From assembly GCF_025151995.1 (NCBI RefSeq), contig NZ_CP102290.1, forward strand, positions 744,001 through 808,000: DNA of 64,000 nt. The letters run 5' to 3'. The notes beneath the pieces are model-generated. The model was given only the letters and a program-made list of their open reading frames with translations, was not told the DNA's origin and searched no databases. Shown piece after piece: positions 9,654 through 18,654 of the stretch (within the stretch, counting starts at the first letter, position 1; each line of letters begins with the position of its first letter). The position numbers were made by a program, and so were the translations under genes. The stretch is from Ruminococcus gauvreauii (GTDB lineage: Bacteria > Bacillota > Clostridia > Lachnospirales > Lachnospiraceae).

Positions 9654-10548
9654 TCGTATCATAACAGTGCGGCCGGCGGTCCCGGTAGAGTCCCCATTCC
9701 AGCCGGCAGTCCGCCGCCTGTTTCAGATCGATCTCTGACACCAGGATTTCCTCCCGATCCCTGGATGCCTGCGCCGTGATCTCACCCACTTCGTCCGTGA
9801 TGAAGGAGGAGCCGTAAAACAGCAGAGAGGAACTCTGCCCTCCGTTTTCCTCGTGGGGCGTCACTTCCTCCAGTCCGATCCGGTTCGCCGCGATCACCGG
9901 CACGATATTGGCGGCCGCATGACCCTGCATGGTCCGCCGCCAATGGGGCATACTGTCACATTCCAGGATAGGCTCACTGCCGATCGCCGTCGGGTACAGC
10001 AAAAGCTCCGCACCCATCAGCGCCATACATCTGGCAGTCTCCGGGAACCACTGATCCCAGCAGATACCCACACCGATGTTGCCAAACCTGGTCTTCCACA
10101 CTTGAAATCCCGTATTCCCGGGTGAAAAATAGAATTTTTCCTGGTAGTAATGATCATCCGGAATATGAGTCTTGCGGTAGACGCCCAGCACACTGCCGTC
10201 AGCGTCAATCACCGCGACTGTATTGTACAGACAGTTGCCTTCCTTCTCATAAAAGCTGACTGGGATCACAACACCCAGCTCACGCGCCGTCTGACGGAAA
10301 TGAATTACCGCATCATTTTCCATCACCGGTTTCGCATACCCGTAATAACTGTACCGCCGTTCCTGGCAGAAATACTGCCGTTCGAACAGCTCTGGCAGCA
10401 AAATGATACCCGCTCCCTGTGCGGCTGCTTCACGCACCATCCCATCTGCCTTTTCTATATTTTCCTTAACATCGCGGCTGCAGCGCATCTGTACCGCCGC
10501 CGCTGTCACTGTTCCCGTCATGAGACTTCTTACCCCCTTCTTTTTCAT
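9643..10548 (-). CDS. aguB: N-carbamoylputrescine amidase
   Basis: 301 residues of the nitrilase superfamily. It hydrolyses N-carbamoylputrescine to putrescine, ammonia and CO2. The catalytic Glu, Lys and Cys are visible in LLPELFE, YRKTHIPD and GVGICWDQWFPE. The start at 10548 overlaps the aguA stop as ATGA; an internal Met at 10521 (MTGTVTAAAVQM) fits family N-termini better and is the alternative start. Last gene of the polyamine operon. Confidence 0.93.
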   Translation of the reverse strand: MKKKGVRSLMTGTVTAAAVQMRCSRDVKENIEKADGMVREAAAQGAGIILLPELFERQYFCQERRYSYYGYAKPVMENDAVIHFRQTARELGVVIPVSFYEKEGNCLYNTVAVIDADGSVLGVYRKTHIPDDHYYQEKFYFSPGNTGFQVWKTRFGNIGVGICWDQWFPETARCMALMGAELLLYPTAIGSEPILECDSMPHWRRTMQGHAAANIVPVIAANRIGLEEVTPHEENGGQSSSLLFYGSSFITDEVGEITAQASRDREEILVSEIDLKQAADCRLEWGLYRDRRPHCYDTISR

Positions 10549-11657
10549 CTGCCGCGGTTCGGATCCGGAATCTGCTGTGTGATACAGTGGATATTGCCGC
10601 CGCCCAGCAGGATATCCCTGGCATACACCGGCTCCACCTTCCGTTCAGGGAATAATCGTTCCAGAATCTCCACCGCCGCCTGATCATGCGCATCACCAAA
10701 CTGCGGGACAACAATACTGTCATTGGCGATATAAAAATTCACATAGCTGGCTGCCAGACGCTCACCCTCCCGGCGTTCCTCTTCCCCGTCCTCGTAAATG
10801 TATCCCGGCAGATCCTCAGCCGTCACACATACCGGAACTTCAGGAACAGGCAGGCGATGTACAAGAAACGGACGGCCTTTTGCATCCGTCTCATGTTCCA
10901 ATACCTCAAGACTGCTCATAGAATAATGATACTGCGGGTCTCTCTCGTCGTCTGTCCACGCCAACACCACCTCCGCCGGGCGTACGAAGGCACAGACATT
11001 GTCCACGTGTTCGTTCGTCTCATCCTGCCAGATTCCATGCGGCAGCCATATGATTTTTTCGGCCCCCAGCCATACTCGTAACTGTTCTTCGATTTCCAGT
11101 CTGGAAAGATCCGGATTGCGTCCTTCACTCAGCAGACATGCCTCCGTGACCAGTACAGTCCCTTCTCCATCGCTGTGAATGGAGCCTCCTTCCAGTACAA
11201 ACGGGTGTGCATCATAACAGTCAATATTCAATTCTCTGCAGAAGACATCCGCCACCCGGTCATCTTTCTCCCAGTGAGCGTACAGTCCGTCGGTTTCTCC
11301 GCCCCAGGCGTTGAATCTCCAGTTGATACCGCGCAATTCTCCTCCGTCATTGATCACAAAGGTAGGCCCCGTGTCTCTGGCCCAAGCGTCATCCGTCTCC
11401 ATCTCGATGATCTGTACCTGCCCGTTCAGCATACTGCGCGCCTGGTCCATATGGGCTCTTTCCGTCAGCATATAGACGGTCTCGCTGCGTGAAATAATAT
11501 CTGCCACTTCGGCAAATACCTTCTGTGCGGCTCTGGCTTCATAAGGCCAGGAACCCGGTCTCACCGGCCATACCATCATGCAGCCCTGATGGCGCTCAAA
11601 TTCACCCGGCATCCAAAAGCCGTCTGCCCGGGGATTCTTCATGTTATCTAAAGCCAC
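10545..11657 (-). CDS. aguA: Agmatine deiminase
   Basis: 370 residues of the peptidyl-arginine-deiminase-like family. It converts agmatine to N-carbamoylputrescine and ammonia. The catalytic Cys lies in LLGGGNIHCITQQIP near the C-terminus, and the conserved DDAWARDTGP and EGGSIHSDGEG substrate and His motifs are present. The length is typical. It follows nspC after 15 bases and overlaps aguB by four. Confidence 0.95.
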   Translation of the reverse strand: MALDNMKNPRADGFWMPGEFERHQGCMMVWPVRPGSWPYEARAAQKVFAEVADIISRSETVYMLTERAHMDQARSMLNGQVQIIEMETDDAWARDTGPTFVINDGGELRGINWRFNAWGGETDGLYAHWEKDDRVADVFCRELNIDCYDAHPFVLEGGSIHSDGEGTVLVTEACLLSEGRNPDLSRLEIEEQLRVWLGAEKIIWLPHGIWQDETNEHVDNVCAFVRPAEVVLAWTDDERDPQYHYSMSSLEVLEHETDAKGRPFLVHRLPVPEVPVCVTAEDLPGYIYEDGEEERREGERLAASYVNFYIANDSIVVPQFGDAHDQAAVEILERLFPERKVEPVYARDILLGGGNIHCITQQIPDPNRGR

Positions 11658-11672
11658 AAACTGTCTCCTTTT

Positions 11673-12797
11673 CTATGAAAGTCTTCCTTTGAAATCTTCA
11701 TACCCGAATGTCCTGACGATCCGGCAGCTGCCTTCCTGGTCCATCGCCGCGATCGCCGGCAGCGGAATACCGTTGAACGTATTGTTTTTCACCATGGAGT
11801 AGATCGCCATGTCTTCGAAATACAGCTTATCCCCCACCGATAACGGGTGTTTGAAAGAATAATCCCCGATGACATCCCCTGCCAGACACGTGTTGGAAGA
11901 CAGCCGGTACGTGTACGGCTGTTCCCCCGCCTCATAACCATCGCGCAGTGGCGGCCGGTACGGCATCTCCAGCACATCCGGCATGTGGCAGGCAGCAGAG
12001 GCATCCAGGATCAGGGTCTGAATGCCGTTGTCCACGATGTCCAGCACCTCCGTCACCAGGTAGCCGGCATTCAATGCGACCGCCTCCCCCGGTTCCAGAT
12101 AAATCTCCACGTTATACGTCTCCCTCATGCGGCAGATACACTCTTTTAACAGTCCGCGGTCATAATCCGGGCGAGTGATGTGATGGCCCCCGCCCATATT
12201 CAGCCATTTGACCTGGTGCAGATACGCTCCGAATTTTTCTTCCACTGCCTCAAGTGTTCTGGCCAGTGCATCGGCATTCTGCTCACACAGCGTATGAAAA
12301 TGGATCCCGTCAATGAGGGGAAGCAGATCCTCCCGGAAGTTCGCTTTCGTAACACCAAGCCTGGACCCTGGTGCGCACGGATCATAGATCGCATGTTCCT
12401 CCTGAGTCGAACATTCCGGGTTCACACGAATACCGACGCTTCCCTTCGGACAGCGGTCATGATACTTCAACAGCTGGGCAAACGAATTGAAGATCATATG
12501 GTCGCAGATTTTTATGATCTCCTCAAAATCCGCCTCCTTATAAGCCGGAGAGAAGATGTGCGTCTCACCGCCCATCTCCTCGTGCCCGAGCCTTGCCTCA
12601 TACAAGCCGCTCGCCGTCGTCCCGCTGATATAAGATTTAATAAGCGGATACTCATAGAACATAGAAAAAGCTTTCTGCGCCAGCAGGATTTTACAGCCTG
12701 TTTCCTGTTCTATGTCCCTTAAAATTTTCAGGTTTTCTTCCAGTTTCTTTTCATCCACCACATAGCATGGGGTGGGAAGCTCATGGATCTCCATCAT
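11673..12797 (-). CDS. nspC: Carboxynorspermidine/carboxyspermidine decarboxylase
   Basis: 374 residues from the ATG at 12797, which overlaps the dehydrogenase stop as ATGA; a longer frame reaches back to 12830. It is a PLP enzyme of the alanine-racemase (fold III) group. LLAQKAFSMF carries the Schiff-base Lys, GGGHHIT the phosphate-binding Gly run, and the later LDASAACHMPDVLEMPY segment the Cys/Asp region from the second subunit. It decarboxylates carboxynorspermidine or carboxyspermidine to norspermidine or spermidine. With putrescine supplied by aguAB, spermidine is the likely product here. Confidence 0.93.
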   Translation of the reverse strand: MMEIHELPTPCYVVDEKKLEENLKILRDIEQETGCKILLAQKAFSMFYEYPLIKSYISGTTASGLYEARLGHEEMGGETHIFSPAYKEADFEEIIKICDHMIFNSFAQLLKYHDRCPKGSVGIRVNPECSTQEEHAIYDPCAPGSRLGVTKANFREDLLPLIDGIHFHTLCEQNADALARTLEAVEEKFGAYLHQVKWLNMGGGHHITRPDYDRGLLKECICRMRETYNVEIYLEPGEAVALNAGYLVTEVLDIVDNGIQTLILDASAACHMPDVLEMPYRPPLRDGYEAGEQPYTYRLSSNTCLAGDVIGDYSFKHPLSVGDKLYFEDMAIYSMVKNNTFNGIPLPAIAAMDQEGSCRIVRTFGYEDFKGRLS

Positions 12798-14053
12798 GCA
12801 ACCGTCTGCGGATCTTCGCAGACTACCCATGGGAGCCCGAACCGGTTCAGTGCATCCATATACGGATCCGGATCAAATTCCTCCACGTTAAAGACGCCGG
12901 GCTTCTGCCATGTGCCGTTTACCACCAGCATGGCTCCGATCATCGCCGGGACACCGGTCGTATAAGAAACCGCCTGTGATCCCACTTCTTGGTAGCATTC
13001 CTGATGATCGCAGACATTATAGATATAGATGGTCTTCTCTTTTCCATCTTTGATTCCGGTGAAGATACAGCCGATATTCGTCTTGCCGACTGTCCGCGGA
13101 CCAAGCGATGCCGGATCAGGCAGCAGTGCTTTTAAGAACTGAATCGGCACAATTTCTCTTCCGTCAAAAGAGACCGGATCTGTTCTCAGCATTCCCACGT
13201 TCTCCAGACATTTCATATGCGTCAGATAGCTCTGTCCAAATGTCATAAAGAAGCGGATTCTCTTTACCCCGGGAATATTCTTCGCGAGAGATTCAATTTC
13301 CTCGTGGTGAAGGAGGTACATGTCCTTCTCTCCCACTTCCGGAAAATCATATTCCCGTTTGATGCTCATAGGCTCAATCTCCACCCATTTTCCATCTTCC
13401 CAGTAGGACCCCGGTGCGGATACCTCCCGCAGGTTGATCTCCGGATTGAAGTTCGTCGCAAACGGATAGCCGTGGTCGCCGCCGTTGCAGTCCAGGATAT
13501 CGATGTAATGGATCTCATCGAAATAGTGCTTCCGTGCATATGCCGCATACACGCTGGTGACACCCGGGTCAAACCCGCTGCCTAAAAGCCCCGTGATTCC
13601 TGCTTCTTTGAATTTATCCTGGTATGCCCACTGCCAGGAATAATCAAAGTAAGCCGTAAAGCCAAGTTCCCTGCAGCGCGCCTCATAGATTGCTCTCCAT
13701 GCAGGATCTTCAGTATCCTCCGCCTCATAGTTGGCAGTATCGATATAGTGCACGCCCGTCGCCACACACGCATCCATGATCGCAAGATCCTGGTACGGAA
13801 GCGCCACATTCAGTACGGCATCCGGTTTCCAGGAGTTGATCAGCCCGATCACCTCCTGTGTGTTATCGGCGTCTACCTGAGCCGTTTCAATCTTTGTTGC
13901 AGTCTTTGGCTGAAGTTCTTCTTTCAGCGCATCACACTTTGCCTTCGTACGGCTTGCGATCATAATGTCTGTAAATACATCGCTGTTCTGGCAGCATTTG
14001 CAGATGGCAACACGCGCCACACCGCCGCACCCGATAATTAATAATCTGCTCAT
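12794..14053 (-). CDS. Carboxynorspermidine/carboxyspermidine dehydrogenase
   Basis: 419 residues of the saccharopine dehydrogenase family, starting MSRLLIIGCGGVARV at 14053 with AGGAGG ten bases upstream; the longer frame to 14164 is not supported. GCGGVA is the Rossmann NADPH-binding loop. In the known pathway it condenses aspartate semialdehyde with a diamine (putrescine here) and reduces the imine to carboxyspermidine. The start overlaps the speE stop as ATGA and its own stop overlaps the nspC start the same way, so translation is chained. Confidence 0.93.
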   Translation of the reverse strand: MSRLLIIGCGGVARVAICKCCQNSDVFTDIMIASRTKAKCDALKEELQPKTATKIETAQVDADNTQEVIGLINSWKPDAVLNVALPYQDLAIMDACVATGVHYIDTANYEAEDTEDPAWRAIYEARCRELGFTAYFDYSWQWAYQDKFKEAGITGLLGSGFDPGVTSVYAAYARKHYFDEIHYIDILDCNGGDHGYPFATNFNPEINLREVSAPGSYWEDGKWVEIEPMSIKREYDFPEVGEKDMYLLHHEEIESLAKNIPGVKRIRFFMTFGQSYLTHMKCLENVGMLRTDPVSFDGREIVPIQFLKALLPDPASLGPRTVGKTNIGCIFTGIKDGKEKTIYIYNVCDHQECYQEVGSQAVSYTTGVPAMIGAMLVVNGTWQKPGVFNVEEFDPDPYMDALNRFGLPWVVCEDPQTVA

Positions 14054-14910
14054 ATTCTGTGTTCCTCCTCTTCCAGTAAATCTTCGACGTACCGCGGCAG
14101 CATAAACGCTCCGATGTGCAGGTTCGCCGTATAGTACCATGTCTTCAGTTTCCGTTCCCGCCATTTCTTTCCGTTAAAATCTTTGATTGGATGATATTTC
14201 TTCGACGCGAACCCGAACAGCCAGTAACCCGACGGGCATGTCGGAATATGCGCCTGATAGACTCTGCTGATCGGAAAGCTTCTGTAAACCTTGCGGTGCA
14301 TGCTTCGGCACGCCATCTCGTCCTCATCATAAAAGGGACTGCCGTGCTGGTATACCATGATACCGTCCTCCTTCAGCGCGCGAAAACCGGCCCCGTAAAA
14401 TTCCTTGGTAAACAGTCCTTCCGTATAGCCGAACGGGTCGGTGGAGTCATTGATGATGATGTCATACACCTCCGTACACTTTCGGAGGAACCGCAGGCCG
14501 TCCTCGTGAAAGATCTTCACCCGTTCGTCCTCCAGGCCCCGCGTCATATCGGGAAAGTATTTCCGGCAAACCTCCATAAACATCTCATCCGGCTCCACGA
14601 CGTCAATCTCTTCAATTTCCGGATAGAGACAGAATTCACGCGCTACGCCGCCGTCTCCTCCGCCGATGATCAACACTTTTTTCGCATTTGGATGCACCGC
14701 CATGGGTACGTGCGTCACCATCTCATTATAAATAAATTCATCCGCATCGGAGAACAGAATATCTCCGTTCAGCGTCAGGAATCTTCCAAATTCCGGTGAT
14801 TCAAAGACATCAATGCGCTGATACTCACTTTCCCCGGAAAACAGCTGCTTCTCCGTTCGAATCGATAATTTCACATTCTGCGTATGTATTTCCGAAAACC
14901 ACATCTCCAT
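14050..14910 (-). CDS. speE: Spermidine synthase-like aminopropyltransferase
   Basis: 286 residues. It has the Rossmann motif VLIIGGGDGGVARE, the acidic EIDVVEPDE binding loop, and DPFGYTEGLFTKEFY of the SpeE family. SpeE uses decarboxylated S-adenosylmethionine as aminopropyl donor. No speD is present in this window, and the operon already holds the SAM-independent carboxyspermidine route, so either speD is elsewhere or this enzyme serves another substrate. It is seven bases from speA. Confidence 0.9.
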   Translation of the reverse strand: MEMWFSEIHTQNVKLSIRTEKQLFSGESEYQRIDVFESPEFGRFLTLNGDILFSDADEFIYNEMVTHVPMAVHPNAKKVLIIGGGDGGVAREFCLYPEIEEIDVVEPDEMFMEVCRKYFPDMTRGLEDERVKIFHEDGLRFLRKCTEVYDIIINDSTDPFGYTEGLFTKEFYGAGFRALKEDGIMVYQHGSPFYDEDEMACRSMHRKVYRSFPISRVYQAHIPTCPSGYWLFGFASKKYHPIKDFNGKKWRERKLKTWYYTANLHIGAFMLPRYVEDLLEEEEHRI

Positions 14911-14916
14911 GCCGTA

Positions 14917-16368
14917 TCACTCCTGTATCACATTTAGATTTTCCACTTGCGGATCTTCCGTTCCCTGCAGGGAACAGCCTTTTTCCTTTGCAAATATGAT
15001 ATAATCAATAATTTCCTGGGTAATGCGCTCGCCCGGAGCCAGAATCGGTATGCCCGGAGGATAACACATCACAAATTCACCGCAGACCTGCTGCTGTGTC
15101 TGTTCGATCGGCAGCAGCTTCCTGCTGGCATAGAATGCCTTCTGGGGAGAGATCACAACCTCCGGCTGAATGTATTCTCCTGCAATCAGATCGCTTCCAT
15201 CCCGTTCGTATAACCGCTTAATATCCGCCAGTGCCCCCACGAGCCGCTCGATGTCGCGAATCCTGTCTCCGATGGAAATATAGGCGAGTATGTTGCCGAT
15301 ATCGCCGAATTCAATCTGAATGTCATACTCATCCCTCAGCAGGTCATAGACCTCGATTCCGGTAAGACCGATCCCCTGCGTGTAGACCGACAGTTTCGTC
15401 ACGTCAAAATCATAGACGCTTCCGCCGTTGATCAGTTCTTTGCCATAGGCATAGTATCCGCCGATCGCATTGATTTCATTCCGGGCATACTCCGCCATCT
15501 GGACAACCTTTGCAAAGGATTCCCTCCCGCGCAGCGCCAGATTCCTCCTGGAAATATCAAGGCTTGACAACAGCAGATACGATGCACTCGTCGTCTGCGT
15601 CAGGTTGATGATCTGCCGGACATACTCCGCATTCATGCTGTCGCTCGCAAGCAGGATGGAGCTCTGTGTCAGGCTGCCGCCAGACTTGTGCATGGAGATC
15701 GCCGCCATATCGGCTCCCGCAGCCATCCCCGATACCGGAAGATGTTCCCCGAACGACAGGTGGGTTCCGTGCGCTTCATCGACGAGCACCTTCATCCCCG
15801 CCGCGTGTGCAGTCTTCACGATCGTATGCAGATCGGAACATATCCCGTAATAGGTAGGGTTGTTGACCAGCACTGCAACGGCATCCGGATTTTTTACAAT
15901 CGCATCTGTGAGCCGGTCCGGTTCCATACCAAGTGCGATTCCGATCCGTTCCTGTACTTTCATATCGACATATACCGGTACGGCACCGCACAGTACAAGC
16001 GCATTGATCGCACTTTTGTGCACATTCCTCGGCAAAATGATCTTATCTCCTGCCTTGCACACGGACAGAATCATACTCTGTACCGCCGAAGTGGTTCCTC
16101 CCACCATTAAGAATGCATGGTCCGCCCCGAAAGCCTCCGCCGTCAGTTCCTCTGCCTCCCGTATCACGGAAACCGGATGGCAGAGATTGTCAAGGGGCTT
16201 CATGGAGTTCACATCCAGGCTGACACATTGATCGCCCAGAAGCTGTGCCAGCTCCGGATTTCCCCTCCCCCTCTTATGTCCCGGCACGTCAAACGGCACC
16301 ACTCTTTTTTTCCTTAACACCTCCAGCGCTTCGTAGATCGGCGCTGATGTCTGTCGATTTCTGTCCAT
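14917..16368 (-). CDS. speA: Arginine decarboxylase (Orn/Lys/Arg decarboxylase family)
   Basis: 483 residues of the fold-I PLP decarboxylase family of Bacillus SpeA size, lacking the wing domain of the large enterobacterial enzymes. DEAHGTH precedes the PLP-Lys motif SMHKSGGSLTQSS, and the C-terminal domain reads MCYPPGIPILAPGE. Substrate arginine is inferred from the neighbours: aguA and aguB need agmatine. First gene of the operon; a hairpin with a T run sits about 80 bases upstream. Confidence 0.9.
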   Translation of the reverse strand: MDRNRQTSAPIYEALEVLRKKRVVPFDVPGHKRGRGNPELAQLLGDQCVSLDVNSMKPLDNLCHPVSVIREAEELTAEAFGADHAFLMVGGTTSAVQSMILSVCKAGDKIILPRNVHKSAINALVLCGAVPVYVDMKVQERIGIALGMEPDRLTDAIVKNPDAVAVLVNNPTYYGICSDLHTIVKTAHAAGMKVLVDEAHGTHLSFGEHLPVSGMAAGADMAAISMHKSGGSLTQSSILLASDSMNAEYVRQIINLTQTTSASYLLLSSLDISRRNLALRGRESFAKVVQMAEYARNEINAIGGYYAYGKELINGGSVYDFDVTKLSVYTQGIGLTGIEVYDLLRDEYDIQIEFGDIGNILAYISIGDRIRDIERLVGALADIKRLYERDGSDLIAGEYIQPEVVISPQKAFYASRKLLPIEQTQQQVCGEFVMCYPPGIPILAPGERITQEIIDYIIFAKEKGCSLQGTEDPQVENLNVIQE

Positions 16369-16440
16369 ATAGTTCTCCCTTTTGTCTGCCCCCCTGATGT
16401 CTGCGGATTTCTCCGTATTCCCAAAATCCTGGCATCATAT

Positions 16441-16471
16441 AAGAAAAAGCAGATGAAAAAATCCATCTGCT
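16441..16471 (-). terminator. Terminator-like hairpin in the speA leader
   Basis: On the minus strand AGCAGATG pairs with CATCTGCT across an eight-base loop and is followed by TTTTTCTT. It lies about 75 bases upstream of the speA start codon, so it ends either a leader transcript (attenuation) or a small RNA. Confidence 0.5.
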
Positions 16472-16835
16472 TACCATCAATCTATCTATTTACGTTTTTT
16501 ATGCTTTATCCAAATAGAATTCAAACAGACTGCATTTGTTTTCCGGGTATAAATAGCAAATATAAAGTTACGTACTCTTATTGACCGTTTCACAAGATGA
16601 TGCGTATTCACGCTGATTATAAAGTAATCAACTTATAAAATTTGAGCTTTTAACTCAATCAATAATGCGGCTTCTTGTCCGCGCTCGGCAACCGATCCCG
16701 CCTGTCCGTCCGGCTTATGATTTTGGATCATATATTTGCTTGAAAACAAAGTAGACTTATGCTTTCTATAGCCCCTTTACTTTAACATAAAACAAATTCC
16801 CCTGTCAACACATTTTCGCCCGCGTCAGGTTTGAT
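16472..16835. other. Non-coding stretch upstream of the polyamine operon
   Basis: About 360 bases with no supported gene. It should contain the promoter of the speA operon, read leftward. A GC-rich, hairpin-rich block sits at about 16668-16715 within otherwise AT-rich sequence. I matched no known riboswitch family. Confidence 0.4.
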
Positions 16836-18323
16836 TCAGATTCTACACACAGATGTTGCAATTTTCTCTGTAAATACCGCATCATGCTCCACAAAAAGCA
16901 GCGTCGGTTTCCACATAAGCAACAGCTCCTCAATCTGCATCCGGGAATACACGTCGATAAAATTCAGCGGTTCGTCCCAGATGTATAGGTGTGCCCTTTC
17001 ACAGAGGCTCCTCGCGATCAGGACTTTTTTCTTCTGGCCTTCGCTGTAGGAATCCATGTCTTTTTCGAACTGAGTCCTTGAAAAATCCAGCTTGCGCAGC
17101 ACGGCCTTAAACAAACGTTCTTCCATGCCGGAAGCCCGGATATATTCCGTAAGACTTCCTCTCAGATGTGAAGTGTCCTGAGAGACATAGGAAATTTTAA
17201 TCCCGCTTCCCACCGTAAGCTCTCCCCGGTATGTGATGTGCTCTCCCAGTATCAATTTCAGGAGACTCGATTTTCCGCAGCCGTTTTTTCCCTGCACAGA
17301 CATGCGGTCGCCTCTTCTGACGGCAAAATTCACGCCGCTTAAGACTTCATGATTCCCATAACACAGGCACAGGTCTTCTGCTGAAACCAAAACCTCTTTG
17401 TGATATGGCAGCGGCTCCATCCTCAGTATATCGGGATCCTCCTGATTCTTCAGCAGCATCTTTGTTTCCTGAAGCGCCTGTTCCTGACGGCGGGCAAGAT
17501 TTTTTCTTCTCTGCTGCATGCGTCTGGACTTCTCTCCGATATAATCCCGGCTCGCTGCATGCTGCCCGTTTTCCATCGATTTTCTTCCGATCTTTGTTGA
17601 TTCCACTGCATCTCCCCAGCGTTTCGTCCGGTCTGCGGCAGCGGAAAGCCTCCGTATATCTTTTTTCAGCCGCTCATTCTTTGCCAGTTCAAACGTATCC
17701 TGCATCTGGCGGTTCTGGTACCAGGAGGAAAAGTCCCCTTTCTGCACCTCGATATCCGAGCGGTTGAACGCCAGCACATGATCGATACACCCATCCAGAA
17801 ACGCCCGGTCATGCGACACCATCAGAAACCCTTTCTGTCTGCGCAGATAGGCACTGACGAGGGTTCTGGACTCCTGATCCAGATGGTTCGTCGGCTCATC
17901 AATCAGCAGAAAGTTCCCCTCCCGCTGGAACAAAACCGCCAGCATTACCTTTGTCTGCTCTCCGCAGGACAGCGTATTGAACGGACGATAGAGGATCCCT
18001 TCATCCGCACCGAGTTCTGCCATATCCTTTTTCAGCTTCCATAGCAGCAGTCCCGGCTCCACACAGTACATCGCATCTATGGTATCCAGCAGCCTTTCTG
18101 CGACGGGATACGGGAAATAATCAAAGCCGGCATCGGCAGTGATAGTCCCGCTGTATTCCATCTCCCCCATCAGCAGCTTTAAAAACGTTGTCTTTCCCTT
18201 GCCGTTTCTCCCGACAACTCCCGTTCTCCAGTCCGTATCCACTCTGAACGATACATTTTGGAAAACCGGATCATAGTTCTCTTCATACGAAAAGGAAAGA
18301 TCTGTAACCTGCAGTAATGACAT
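16836..18323 (-). CDS. ABC-F ribosomal protection ATPase (Lsa/CplR-like)
   Basis: 495 residues from the ATG at 18323, chosen because AGGAGG sits seven bases upstream; the upstream Met codons lack proper spacing. Two ABC cassettes are visible: Walker A GRNGKGKTT and signature LSCGEQTK with FLLIDEPTNHLDQES in the first, Walker A GKNGCGKSS and SYSEGQKKK with IWDEPLNFIDVYS in the second, joined by a basic linker (about residues 200-300). There is no membrane domain. ABC-F proteins of this kind bind the ribosomal E site and displace lincosamides, streptogramin A and pleuromutilins. The attenuator upstream supports a resistance role rather than a housekeeping one. Confidence 0.9.
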   Translation of the reverse strand: MSLLQVTDLSFSYEENYDPVFQNVSFRVDTDWRTGVVGRNGKGKTTFLKLLMGEMEYSGTITADAGFDYFPYPVAERLLDTIDAMYCVEPGLLLWKLKKDMAELGADEGILYRPFNTLSCGEQTKVMLAVLFQREGNFLLIDEPTNHLDQESRTLVSAYLRRQKGFLMVSHDRAFLDGCIDHVLAFNRSDIEVQKGDFSSWYQNRQMQDTFELAKNERLKKDIRRLSAAADRTKRWGDAVESTKIGRKSMENGQHAASRDYIGEKSRRMQQRRKNLARRQEQALQETKMLLKNQEDPDILRMEPLPYHKEVLVSAEDLCLCYGNHEVLSGVNFAVRRGDRMSVQGKNGCGKSSLLKLILGEHITYRGELTVGSGIKISYVSQDTSHLRGSLTEYIRASGMEERLFKAVLRKLDFSRTQFEKDMDSYSEGQKKKVLIARSLCERAHLYIWDEPLNFIDVYSRMQIEELLLMWKPTLLFVEHDAVFTEKIATSVCRI

Positions 18324-18405
18324 ATTCATCCCTCCTGTAGCACATGAATCTCTTATGGAAATTCGTGTTAAAAAGATTGCGCTTTCGCGGAATCTCGTGT
18401 GCAGT

Positions 18406-18442
18406 AAAAAACGGCTGCAAGAATTAACATTCCTGCAGCCGT
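18406..18442 (-). terminator. Attenuator terminator in the ABC-F leader
   Basis: On the minus strand ACGGCTGCAGGAAT and ATTCTTGCAGCCGT form a 14-bp stem with one G-U pair and a GTTA loop, followed by six Ts. It lies about 80 bases before the ABC-F start codon and after the leader peptide gene. Confidence 0.9.
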
Positions 18443-18467
18443 CTCCGGAACAATATGCGGCGGACAT

Positions 18468-18560
18468 TCAGAAAGAATATCCCGGTGCGGGATGAAATAA
18501 CATTCTTGCAAAAAACAGGCATGACAAAAACACGGGCTCTCGCCACGTTCTTTTTTTCAT
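18468..18560 (-). CDS. Leader peptide of the ABC-F gene
   Basis: A 30-residue reading frame, beginning MKKRTWREPVFLSCLFF and ending with a TGA, too short for ordinary gene calling. Its ribosome binding site is only a weak GCAGAAG. Codons 17-20 contain the nine bases (TGCAAGAAT) that can pair either with an upstream arm or with the terminator's 3' arm, which is the layout of translation-controlled attenuators in front of ribosome-protection genes. It is regulatory by inference; the peptide itself need have no function beyond stalling. Confidence 0.75.
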   Translation of the reverse strand: MKKRTWREPVFLSCLFFARMLFHPAPGYSF

Positions 18561-18593
18561 GCGGTTACTTCTGCAAAAATGATTATTTCATCC
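18490..18593 (-). promoter_or_regulatory. Anti-antiterminator stem enclosing the leader peptide start
   Basis: On the minus strand the arm GGATGAAATAA plus ATTTTTGCA (18572-18593) pairs with TGCAAGAAT plus TTATTTCATCC (18490-18510), 20 bp in two blocks. The inner TGCAAGAAT is also the exact complement of ATTCTTGCA in the terminator 3' arm (18416-18424). The two pairings exclude each other. Confidence 0.75.
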
Positions 18594-18654
18594 TTTCACC
18601 CCTCTCAGCCTGATATGCAAAGTCTATCATGTTTTCACCCGTAAGTCAACCGGC

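Noticed and set aside
16472..16835. Guanidine or T-box riboswitch in the speA leader
   Set aside because: Neither the T-box core nor the guanidine-I conserved blocks could be found.
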